A stretch of DNA of 26,199 bases from Nemertoderma westbladi. Lineage: Eukaryota; Xenacoelomorpha; Nemertodermatida; Nemertodermatidae. The DNA lies in NCBI GenBank assembly GCA_032718475.1, contig JAUCBJ010002420.1, positions 1-26,199 on the forward strand. The letters are read 5' to 3'. The position numbers and the translations under genes were made by a program. How positions within the stretch are numbered: position 1 is the first letter of the stretch; every line of letters begins with the position of its first letter. A model generated the notes under the pieces. It worked only from the letters and a program-made list of their open reading frames with translations. It searched no databases and had not been told where the DNA came from. Shown piece after piece: positions 1 to 7,833 of the stretch.

Positions 1-2
1 CA

Positions 3-1742
3 GACGATAACCCAGCGGACTTGTTGTCGAGGGGCGTAGAACGCCACACTTTCCTGAAAAAGGAAGTATTGTGGCAGCATGGGCCACAATTTCTGAGCGA
101 TAAGGAAGCCTGGCCGCCGATGAGGAAGGTGGACCCGGGCTCGGAAGTAGTATCAGAAGGAGAAGAGGGAGATTCAGAGAGAGAAGAGATATACTCCCAG
201 ATGGTGAGGGAGATTAGGGACGTGCAACCAGGACGGGAACTGTGCGATAACCCGACGGATAAACTCCTCAGCTACAGTTCTAGTTGGTATAAGACCAAGA
301 AACTAGTGGCGTACTGGAGAGCCTTCGGGAATTTCCTTGCAGGACTTGGCAAGGACAAGAAGATCAGGACAACCATAGATCTGGAAGGAGCGGCCAAGGC
401 AGTGATCCGCTATGAACAACGGAGGAACTATGGCGACGAGGTGGAACGCGTCGGTAACCAACAGCACCTCCGACGGGACAGCAAGCTGATTACGCTGTCG
501 CCACAACTCAATGACGATGGGATTCTAGTAATGAATTCTAGGGTGGGATACAACAACAGCATAGTCGTACCACCGAAACCCATCATCATTCCTACAGGAT
601 CGCCAATAGTCCACCAGATTATATGGGACTCCCACAAATCGATATTGCATGGGGGCACCAACCGAACCCTCACAGAGATAAGGAGGACCTATTGGGTCAA
701 ACAATTAAGGAAGAAGGTTAAAGCGGTAGTGGGGCAGTGCCAGACCTGCCGACGAGCGAAGAAGGAGCGAGCCGTACAGGAGATGGCGCCACTACCGGCG
801 AGTAGGGTAAGACAGCACGACCCGCCATTTACGCATTGCGGTGTGGACATGTTCGGGCCGATAAAGATCAAAGTGATGCGACACACGGAGAAACGCTACG
901 GCATCATCTTCGTATGCAACAACACACGGGCGGTAGGGATAGAACTCGCCCAAGATGCAACTGCATCAGCATTCATTAATGCCTTAGAAAGGTTTAGGGA
1001 CCGCAAAGGTGGGACGATCGCAGTGATATACAGCGACAACGGCACCAACTTTGTGGGCGCAGAGAGTGAGATGGCAGAGGCCTTGGACATCTTGGAGGGA
1101 GAAGAAGTCAGGGCAGCCATGAGGCGACGACAAGTAAAGTGGGAGAGAAGGACGCCGTATGCACCACATACACTAGGGTGCGTCGAGAGACTGGTGGGCA
1201 GTTCAAAGCGTCTAATGACGAAGCTAATGAACACCCACATGGTCACTGAGGACGTCTTACGGACAGTACTTGCGAAGTGCGAGGGGATCATTAATAGCAG
1301 ACCGCTATATCCGGAGAATGATGACCCTGAGTCGTTAGACGTGCTGACGCCTAGCCATTTCCTGATGGAAAGGCCAGCGACCATCGATATGCGGGGTGTA
1401 GACCCAGATGACATACACTCCCGCCAAAGTTGGAAAGTCGCTAAAGCAATAAGCGCAGAGTATTGGAGGAGGTGTGTCGAGGAATACCTACCCACACTCC
1501 ATAAACGAAGCAAGTGGAGGAAGTCAAACAGGGAGTTAAGAGAGGGAGATCTCGTAATCGTTACGGATGATACTATCATCAACAACCAATGGCGGTTGGC
1601 GAGAGTTGTAGGCACCTACTCCGATGAGGACGGAAGAGTCCGATCGGTAGAAGTGCGGATAGGTGGAAAGATAGGTGCGAAGGACAGAAAAACCTACAGG
1701 AGAGCTGTAGGCAAATGCTGTCTGTTAGAAGGGGCACCTTAG
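3..1742 (+). CDS. BEL/Pao element A: 3' end of pol (RNase H tail, integrase), partial
   Basis: The frame is already open at the window edge, so this is the C-terminal part of a Pol polyprotein with its protease and RT outside. It opens with the Pao post-RNase H signature NPADLLSRG followed by an acidic linker and a SSSWYKTKKL stretch. Counting from the Leu codon at 21, a zinc-binding H2C2 module has H205, H210, C240 and C243. The integrase core follows with D276 (GVDMFGP), D339 (YSDNGTNF) and E389 (GCVERLVG). A DUF5641-like C-terminal domain occupies about residues 470-570. Integrase would join element cDNA to host DNA in the nucleus. All core acidic residues are present and there is no internal stop, so this part could still be functional. 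The coding strand is strongly purine-rich, like the frame at 2728-5277, supporting one element. Confidence 0.93.
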   Translation, partial: DDNPADLLSRGVERHTFLKKEVLWQHGPQFLSDKEAWPPMRKVDPGSEVVSEGEEGDSEREEIYSQMVREIRDVQPGRELCDNPTDKLLSYSSSWYKTKKLVAYWRAFGNFLAGLGKDKKIRTTIDLEGAAKAVIRYEQRRNYGDEVERVGNQQHLRRDSKLITLSPQLNDDGILVMNSRVGYNNSIVVPPKPIIIPTGSPIVHQIIWDSHKSILHGGTNRTLTEIRRTYWVKQLRKKVKAVVGQCQTCRRAKKERAVQEMAPLPASRVRQHDPPFTHCGVDMFGPIKIKVMRHTEKRYGIIFVCNNTRAVGIELAQDATASAFINALERFRDRKGGTIAVIYSDNGTNFVGAESEMAEALDILEGEEVRAAMRRRQVKWERRTPYAPHTLGCVERLVGSSKRLMTKLMNTHMVTEDVLRTVLAKCEGIINSRPLYPENDDPESLDVLTPSHFLMERPATIDMRGVDPDDIHSRQSWKVAKAISAEYWRRCVEEYLPTLHKRSKWRKSNRELREGDLVIVTDDTIINNQWRLARVVGTYSDEDGRVRSVEVRIGGKIGAKDRKTYRRAVGKCCLLEGAP

Positions 1743-1892
1743 TAGAGTTAAAGAAAAGTTTAGTCGTCCAGTTTTGGACTGAGGGGGGTGGGATTGAAGG
1801 CGAGACGCCCTTCCCACAAACAAAAATAAAAATAATAAAATAAAATAATAGTACATGGTAGGTACGCAGTTAGTAGGCAGAAGTTAGTTAGA
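1743..1892 (+). other. Non-coding, immediately downstream of pol A
   Basis: AT-rich stretch with no open frame. It starts with a short stem-loop (GTCCA/TGGAC, about 1771-1784) followed by a G-rich run GAGGGGGGTGGGA that resembles a polypurine tract. It is not followed by a TG-starting LTR, so I do not call it a functional 3' priming site. Confidence 0.5.
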
Positions 1893-2240
1893 GGGTACGT
1901 AGTACCGCTAGTTAGTTAGAGTTAGAAGGTACGTAGTACCTAGTTAGTTAGAGAGTTAGAAGGTACGTAGTACCGATAGTTAGTTAGAGAGTTAGAAGGT
2001 ACGTAGTACTGATAGTTAGTTAGAGAGTTAGAAGGTACGTAGTACCGATAGTTAGTCAGAGAGTTAGAGGGTACGTAGTACCGATAGTTAGTTAGAGAGT
2101 TAGAGGGTACGTAAGTACCGCTAGTTAGTTAGAGAGTTAGAGGGTACGTAAGTACCGCTAGTTAGTTAGAGAGTTAGAGGTTACGTAGTACCGTTAGTTA
2201 GAGAGAAAGTAAGAGTTAGAGGGTACGTAGTACCGTTAGT
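1893..2240 (+). repeat. Tandem repeat, about 36-bp unit, about 10 copies
   Basis: Each unit holds the inverted repeat GGTACGTAGTACC followed by a GTTAGTTAGAGAGTTAGA-type spacer. Unit starts read at 1894, 1928, 1962, 1998, 2034, 2070, 2106, 2143, 2179 and 2222, so the period runs 34, 34, 36, 36, 36, 36, 37, 36 and 43. The arms GGTAC/GTACC are kept in nearly all units; one unit reads GTACT and another GGTTAC. It lies between pol A and the downstream frame, inside the same element. Confidence 0.9.
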
Positions 2241-2311
2241 TAGAAGAGAGAGAGTAAGAGGTAAAAGGGGATATAGATATAGATATTAGTTAGCAGTTAG
2301 TAGAGAGAGGG

Positions 2312-2359
2312 AGTACAGCTGGGTAAGTCGTGTGGCCACACGATGCATACTGCTGTACT
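2312..2359 (+). repeat. Nested inverted repeat (cruciform-like)
   Basis: A perfect 16-bp palindrome, TCGTGTGGCCACACGA (2328-2343), is centred inside an 8-bp inverted repeat, AGTACAGC (2312-2319) and GCTGTACT (2352-2359), with 8-nt spacers on each side. In RNA this could form a stacked hairpin upstream of the second long frame. Confidence 0.75.
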
Positions 2360-2727
2360 GCATAGGCCAGAATACAGAGTAGGCCAGAATGTGGATTAGA
2401 GAATAGAATAATCCATAGGCAATAGTAAGTAGTAGGACACTAGAATCAAAGTTAAAATAGATAAATAAATAGAATAGGGCTGAAAGTTACAAAATAATGG
2501 CAACACTAGGAAAGTTATTCTAGAACATAATAAAAGTAACGGACAGAAATTGTAAATTACGCTCATTTACTAGCTTCAAAATTAATTAGTGATAATTTAG
2601 GTTAAAAGGCGCAGTTAAGTAGGAAATAGGCCATTATCGAACCGTACAGAACATCTTAGATACATCACTCATCTGTATTGCGCCTTGGTAAGGCACCACC
2701 TTGCAGGTGAGCGAGTGAACGTACGGA
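2360..2727 (+). other. Non-coding leader of the second frame of element A
   Basis: AT-rich and without a coding frame. Near its end is a small hairpin GCCTT-GGT-AAGGC (2682-2694) followed by CACCACCTTGCAG ending at 2706, which resembles a 3' splice site 21 nt before the ATG at 2728. An in-frame TGA at 2716-2718 supports starting the downstream frame at 2728. Confidence 0.4.
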
Positions 2728-5277
2728 ATGGCGAGTAAGTTGATCAGAAAGAGAAAGGCGGAGTCAGGAGGAAAGGAGATACAGGTGGATTTCACCGAGA
2801 GGCATCCGGAAGAGAAGACGAGAGGATACTACGAGAGGTTGGAAAGGGGTCACGCGGCGCGAGCGCTGCAGGATCACTTCAGGGAGATGCACGAACAGCG
2901 GCTGGTCGGGACCTACGGGACGCCGTCGCTGGACAACGCGATCTTCCAACACTTCCACTACGTGGTGAAAGGGGACGAGGCGAAGTTCGGGATTCCGAAG
3001 TACCCGAGGGAATCACCGAGGTAGGACTGGAAGAGATTCATAGAGTCCGTCAACAGAGGAGGATATATGATCCTAGACGACGAGGGAACCGTGGAAGACG
3101 AGGCGGGTTCGAGACGAGGAACGGCGGGGTCGGCCAGGACCATACTCCTACATTTGGCCGCGCCAAATGGGGACATCTTCTTATTCGACCTAGGGACGTA
3201 TGGGAAGAAGGACGGGCCGAAATTAAACCGGTTACCGAAAACGGTACAAGTCTTAGTAAGAGAGAAGTCGACGACGAAAGTGGGATCGGCGATTCGCGAG
3301 GATGCGGAGAGAATCATCAGTCCGGACGCCACCAACCTCCTGGATATGCAGAAGGTCTTTATGGCTATGATGGCACCGGATGGGTTCGGGGTAGTCGAAA
3401 ACACAGGCCAATGCGGGGCGGTGGCAATGGGCCAATTATTGGGGCTCGTATGCCACAAACCGATGGACTGGGGGAAGTTTAGGGAAGAATAAGGAGCAGA
3501 ACTAGCGAACTCGCTAAAGTGGGGAGCGAGACCGGGAAAGCAGGAGGTATATCAGTTCCGCAGGGGAGCGATAAAGGTATATCAGAAGCGATATATCCTG
3601 CAGGAGGACTGGATGATGATAAGTTTGCTTAACTTATTCATGACCGTGGTTATCGAGAGGGAACCAGGGGCATTTCTGTTATCGGGATCACCCCTAAGCT
3701 ACAGGAGAGCCTTTAAGACGGCCTTTGACGGTCTGGTAGACCACCCGGGGCTGAAGGGCGAGTCGGTGTACTACAACAGCCGGCATCTGGTAGACGGGGA
3801 GACAGATACACCGTATCAGAGATGGGAGCAGCTAGAGACGGATAGACGAGAAGCAAAGCGACTGGAAGAAGTCGCTAGACGGGAGAGGATAGAAGCAGAG
3901 GAGAGGGAAGAGGAGGCCAGGACACAGAGTTACGGCTTCGAGGAACAGGCAGGCCTAGACAAACTTCATTGGACTTCATCAGGGAGTTCGGGGGAGTCTC
4001 TAGGGCGAGAATTGGGATGGACGGTGGGATCGCCGAAACAGTCGACGTCGGGGTTGCAAACGATGCCCATACCAGCGGGCGCCGAGGGCGACCAACCGCC
4101 AAGGAAGTTAAGGGAGCTAGAGGGATGGAGAGCTACGGGGGAGAGCCAAGGCGGGAAGGGACATAGTGGATCCATCGGGATACTGGGATTGGAGACACTA
4201 CCAGAAGAGGAGGACGACGACGACGAGTTCGGAGAGATGCCGCCCATCGAGAGGATAGGCCACTCGGACACGGACTGGGTTGGCGGAAGGGTGGTGACGG
4301 CCAGTGGGGCGAGGGCCTTCTGGAACAGATCCGGCAAGCGGACCTGGGTGCACGAGGAGCCGGCGATGGATTTCGCGGGGAGCACCATCAGGTTGGGCGA
4401 GCAACCGGGGACGGCACCACGGATAGTATTCGGGGAGACGATGCCCGAGAGGGGCGGAGAGATCGACGTAGATAGAGAGACCAACGTAGAGAAGTTCGCC
4501 TACCAGCGACTCCACAGACCGCGGAGATCGCTTGGGACGAAAGACGAGGTGGGACGGGAGACATTGGTACTCGGCTGCGACTACTGTGGGAGACAGACCC
4601 ATCGGGAAAGCAGCTGCCTATACCGGTTCCAAAAGGGAACCTTTTGTCTCTACTGCAGAGAACCAAGCCACAGGATGAGGGCGTGTCCACGGTTGCATAA
4701 CCGATGTCCAAAGTGCCACTTTCGGGGACACTACGGACGCGAGTGCGACTGGATGAACGACGAGGAGAAGTTCACAAGATTCGAGGAGTGGGCCGACGTC
4801 GGGGCCATGACGCGCCAGCGCATGAAAGCCCAGGAGTTCAAGTGGGGTTTCTTCCTTATCAATCAGGAGACTCACATGGAAATCATAAAGCGGAGGCTAC
4901 CGTTTACCTACCAAGAGGTAGCAACGGCGGCGTCGTACGCTGGAGTGATGAACACGCAAAGGTATTTGGACAGGTGGACGCCAGAGAACCGAAGGGAGTT
5001 TAGGGATTTCTTGGCGGAGCACGTACCAAAGGCAATGAAAATGATCCTATGGGACGCCACCAGAGGGAGACAACCGGGCCACTCTGAGGGGCCACCGGCG
5101 AAGCGATATCGGGCACTAATAACACCAGCGCCCAAGGAGCCAACGACCGGGATCAGCAAGGAAGTGGCGGCGAAGGTCCGAAAGCAGAAAGCGGACGATG
5201 CCAGAGGAACGGTGATAACCAAGAAACGACCCAGGGAAGAGGACGCCAGGGGGAACTATCCCCAGAGGAACACATAG
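2728..5277 (+). pseudogene. Element A accessory 3' ORF: exonuclease-like domain, three CCHC zinc knuckles, basic tail
   Basis: One reading frame of 850 codons, interrupted by TAG at 3022-3024 (codon 99) and TAA at 3490-3492 (codon 255); the frame does not shift. Residues about 100-310 look like a DEDD 3'-5' exonuclease of the RNase D/WRN type. The Exo I-like motif is LDDEG (D117, E119), followed by a strand reading GDIFLFDLG; the Exo II-like motif is KVGSAIREDAERI (D192); a weak Exo III-like site is YILQED (Y289, E293 or D294). Residues about 365-400 form a charged helix rich in Glu and Arg. Three exact C-x2-C-x4-H-x4-C knuckles lie at 4576-4746 (residues 617-673). The tail carries KKRPREED, nuclear-localisation-like. 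The frame lies after pol and before the 3' LTR, where env sits in some elements. The exonuclease call is by eye; a matching layout in element C supports it. It could instead be the gag of another element. Confidence 0.65.
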
Positions 5278-5968
5278 GTTCCCAGAGCCGAGGGAGAGAG
5301 ACTGAGACTTGGACGTGGTGCGCCTGGAAGGCACCGCGTGGGACGTACGAACTATTAAATACAAATTTAATTAATGCAAATAATCATATAAGTGCAATTT
5401 GTATGTACGTATGTAGTAATTAGTAATCTACGAATATATAAGCTCGAAGTAAGTACTATAGTCATACAACCTTTCTCAATTAGCTACTGGGACTGGGGGA
5501 TAACTGACTATGGCACTATGGACGAGACACCAGACAATTTCACACTTCTTGAGTGCGACGGCACAAGAGGGGGGGGGGGGGGGGGGGGAGATTCGTCAGA
5601 AGGGATGAGGTAGTCAGAGTAGGGTTGAGGGACAGAGTAGTTAGTGCGAAGTGCGGAGAGAGTGCGGGCGCAATTCTAGTGTGGGGGTGGGGGGGGGGAG
5701 AATAAGAGGCTGAGTGAGTGACGAGGAGGTCCGAGTATATGAGAGAGCTAGGGTGAGAGTGAAGAAGAGATAGGGCGGAAGTGTTGGGGAAACAAAGGTT
5801 GCGTGAGAGGTGAGCGCGATCGGCCCGACATGAGACGCCAGGCACACAGGGTAGCGTTATCATACCCATAGGGGGCGGCCTGGAAAGCCGACTCCGAGAG
5901 AAAAGAATTCCACCCCACACCCGATACTAGATCGGGATCCAGCGGGATTGTAGCGCACTTTGAGGTGG
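5278..5968 (+). other. 3' untranslated region of element A with long G-tracts
   Basis: No gene is seen. An AT-rich part (about 5340-5470) is followed by a purine-rich part. A run of 20 G at 5569-5588 ending in AG, and a GTGGGGGTG(10)AG tract at 5681-5700, resemble the polypurine tract at 5998-6007. They could be decayed or duplicated priming sites or G-quadruplex formers. Confidence 0.6.
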
Positions 5969-6007
5969 ATGCTATCTTCTCACCGGGAAGATAGCATGGG
6001 GGGGGAG
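5969..6007 (+). promoter_or_regulatory. Stem-loop plus polypurine tract of element A
   Basis: A perfect 11-bp stem, ATGCTATCTTC (5969-5979) with GAAGATAGCAT (5987-5997), has a 7-nt loop and runs directly into GGGGGGGGAG (5998-6007), which abuts the LTR start TGTTAG. The polypurine tract is the expected plus-strand DNA primer. The same stem is found at 7251-7279. Confidence 0.85.
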
Positions 6008-6546
6008 TGTTAGCTTATTCAATCCCGCTAACCCAAACCCTAAAGTAAGCCAATAAGCAATATTGGGGGCCACGAGATTGGGTAACCCAATCTCGCGTCA
6101 CCCCAACAAAGTGGGAAGGAGAAACAGACAATGAGGGTCAGGGGCCAAACCCCTAACAAAGAGAGAATAGGTGGAGTGAACGGGAACACTCCAAAGGGCA
6201 CCAACAAGGGTATCAACCAATCAGAGGGGGGAAAGGCATCAGCTAGGTACAGTAACAAGGCCAACCCGTGCAATATAACCAGTTGGCAGTAATCATCTCA
6301 TTCAGTTATCTCAGTGTTATTGGTGTTACAGTAGCAATAGTTTAGCTAGGGAAGTACCGGGACTTCAATTACCGTCTCCCGCCTTCCATATACAACAATA
6401 TATTACCAGCCATTATCTATATCTATATTATATATCCCGAGTATTATATACGACGAACAACGCAAACTCTTTTATCTTTCACACATGGCGGGGACGCGTG
6501 AACTGACAAACCGGATAAACCGGGATCCTTCCTGGATCCCGTCACA
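6008..6546 (+). mobile_element. LTR 1 (3' LTR of element A)
   Basis: Long terminal repeat of 539 bp starting TGTTAGC and ending GTCACA, thus TG...CA. It is preceded by a polypurine tract and pairs with 7289-7833 over its full length at roughly 85% identity by eye. An inverted repeat GTTAGC/GCTAAC lies at its start. A perfect 23-bp palindrome with arms CGAGATTGGGT/ACCCAATCTCG is at 6073-6095. The divergence from LTR 2 says these are old or of different subfamilies. Confidence 0.9.
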
Positions 6547-7250
6547 TGGTATTTCGAGTAATCTGGGCCATGTGTCCTCCTATACTCCTAATAATGTTCT
6601 CCTGGCTTCCAGTCGAACTTACCATGTCCGGTGCCTGCAATCTGGTTTGCGGGACGGTAAGGAAGTCATCGGTTCTACCGTCGCCACACGCTACGGCTTC
6701 CGGTATTTCCGATCGTGGTACTGGCAACGCATGCAGTGTGACATCGGTAGAATCGCGAGTCCTCCTTCTCGGGTCGTCTACTGTCAATCTGTCTGGGTCA
6801 CACGAATCATAGTCGGTAGGTGGGTATCGAGTCAAATGTGGTGTATCACTCATGTCTGTATTATATACGTCAAATATGGGTAATAAATGTCAAAATGTCA
6901 GAATGTCAAAATGTCAAAATATCAAAATTTACCTCGGTATATATATATACTATATATACCCTAACCGGTACAAATAAAATCAAAAGGTATATAATAAAAT
7001 AATGATAATTCAGCCTACCGGCTAAATCTGTACGAATAAGTGAGATAACGGTATACGTTACCAAAATGTAGATCAACAAGTACAGATAATAGGCAAAACA
7101 GCAACGTCTAATGGGAAAATAAGTACCAACAACACTACTAATTAGACAGTGAAACCCACAAATTTTGAGTACTACTGTGCACTTAAGTTTGAACGACACG
7201 AGTCGTAAAACTCGTCTTCCAGTTGTGCAAATTCCGCACTTTTTTGGTTG
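6547..7250 (+). other. Short non-coding internal region between the two LTRs (element B)
   Basis: About 700 bp with no gag or pol similarity that I can see. It begins with TGGTATTTCGAGTAATC directly after LTR 1, as a tRNA primer binding site would; I cannot assign the tRNA. An 8-bp repeat (AAATGTCA, about five copies, 6885-6924) and an AT inverted repeat of 25 nt with arms GGTATATATA/TATATATACC (6936-6960) lie in the second half. Short frames on both strands overlap one another and I do not support them. Confidence 0.55.
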
Positions 7251-7288
7251 ATGCTATCTTCTTACCGGGAAGATAGCATGGGGGGGAG
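7251..7288 (+). promoter_or_regulatory. Stem-loop plus polypurine tract of element B
   Basis: The same 11-bp stem as at 5969 (7251-7261 and 7269-7279), with one change in the 7-nt loop (TTACCGG against TCACCGG), followed by seven G and AG up to the start of LTR 2. Conservation up to the LTR border argues that it belongs to the element and not to flanking DNA. Confidence 0.85.
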
Positions 7289-7833
7289 TGTTAGCTTATT
7301 CAATCCCGCTAACACCCCATAAAGTTATAAGCCGATAAGCAATATTGGGAGCCACGAGATTGGGTAATTAACCAACTCGTGCCATCCCAATAAGAATGGG
7401 AAGGAGAAGCACACAATGAGGGTCAGGGGCCAAACCCCTAACCCAGAGAGAACAGGTGGAGTGAACGGGAAAACTCCAAAGGGCGCCAACAAGGGTATCA
7501 ACCAATCAGAGGGGGGAAAGGCATCGATTAGGTAGAGTAACAAGGCCAACCGTGCAATATAGCCACTTGGCAGTAATCATATCGATTCAGTTATCTCAGT
7601 GCAATACCGGTGCTAGATTAGGTTACATAGTTTTAGCTAGGGAAGGACCGGGACTTTAGTTACCGTATCCCGCCTTCCGTATACGACAATATTATCTCAT
7701 ATCTATATCTATATCTATATCTGCATATCATATTATATACGACAAACAGCACAAACTCATTCACTCCTTATACACGGCGGGGACGCGTGAACTAACAACG
7801 GATAAACCGGGATCCCTCTTGGATCCCGTCACA
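7289..7833 (+). mobile_element. LTR 2 (3' LTR of element B)
   Basis: Long terminal repeat of 545 bp with the same termini as LTR 1 (TGTTAGC...GTCACA). Shared blocks include AATGAGGGTCAGGGGCCAAA and TCAACCAATCAGAGGGGGGA. The palindrome of LTR 1 is changed here (7355-7379) but still pairs in part. No matching target duplication is visible, as expected when the LTR to the left is the 3' LTR of another unit. Confidence 0.9.

Noticed and set aside
1893-2240. Regular 36-bp repeats resembling a CRISPR array
   Set aside because: The units are near-contiguous with no unique spacers, and they lie inside an animal retrotransposon.
3022-3492. Reassigned stop codons explaining the in-frame TAG and TAA
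   Set aside because: All three stop types occur inside frames of A and C, together with frameshifts, while genuine frames end at normal stops; decay is simpler.
2728-5277. Reading the accessory frame of element A as the gag of a separate element
   Set aside because: No LTR or primer binding site is seen between 1743 and 2727, no pol follows, and element C has a true gag as well as this frame. Not fully excluded.
5430-5445. TATATAAG as a promoter TATA box
   Set aside because: AT-rich context makes such strings common, and no gene starts just downstream.
6040-6273. Hydrophobic antisense frame in LTR 1, also open in LTR 2 (7325-7549)
   Set aside because: The two peptides are similar, but so is the DNA; there is no sign of coding selection beyond LTR conservation.
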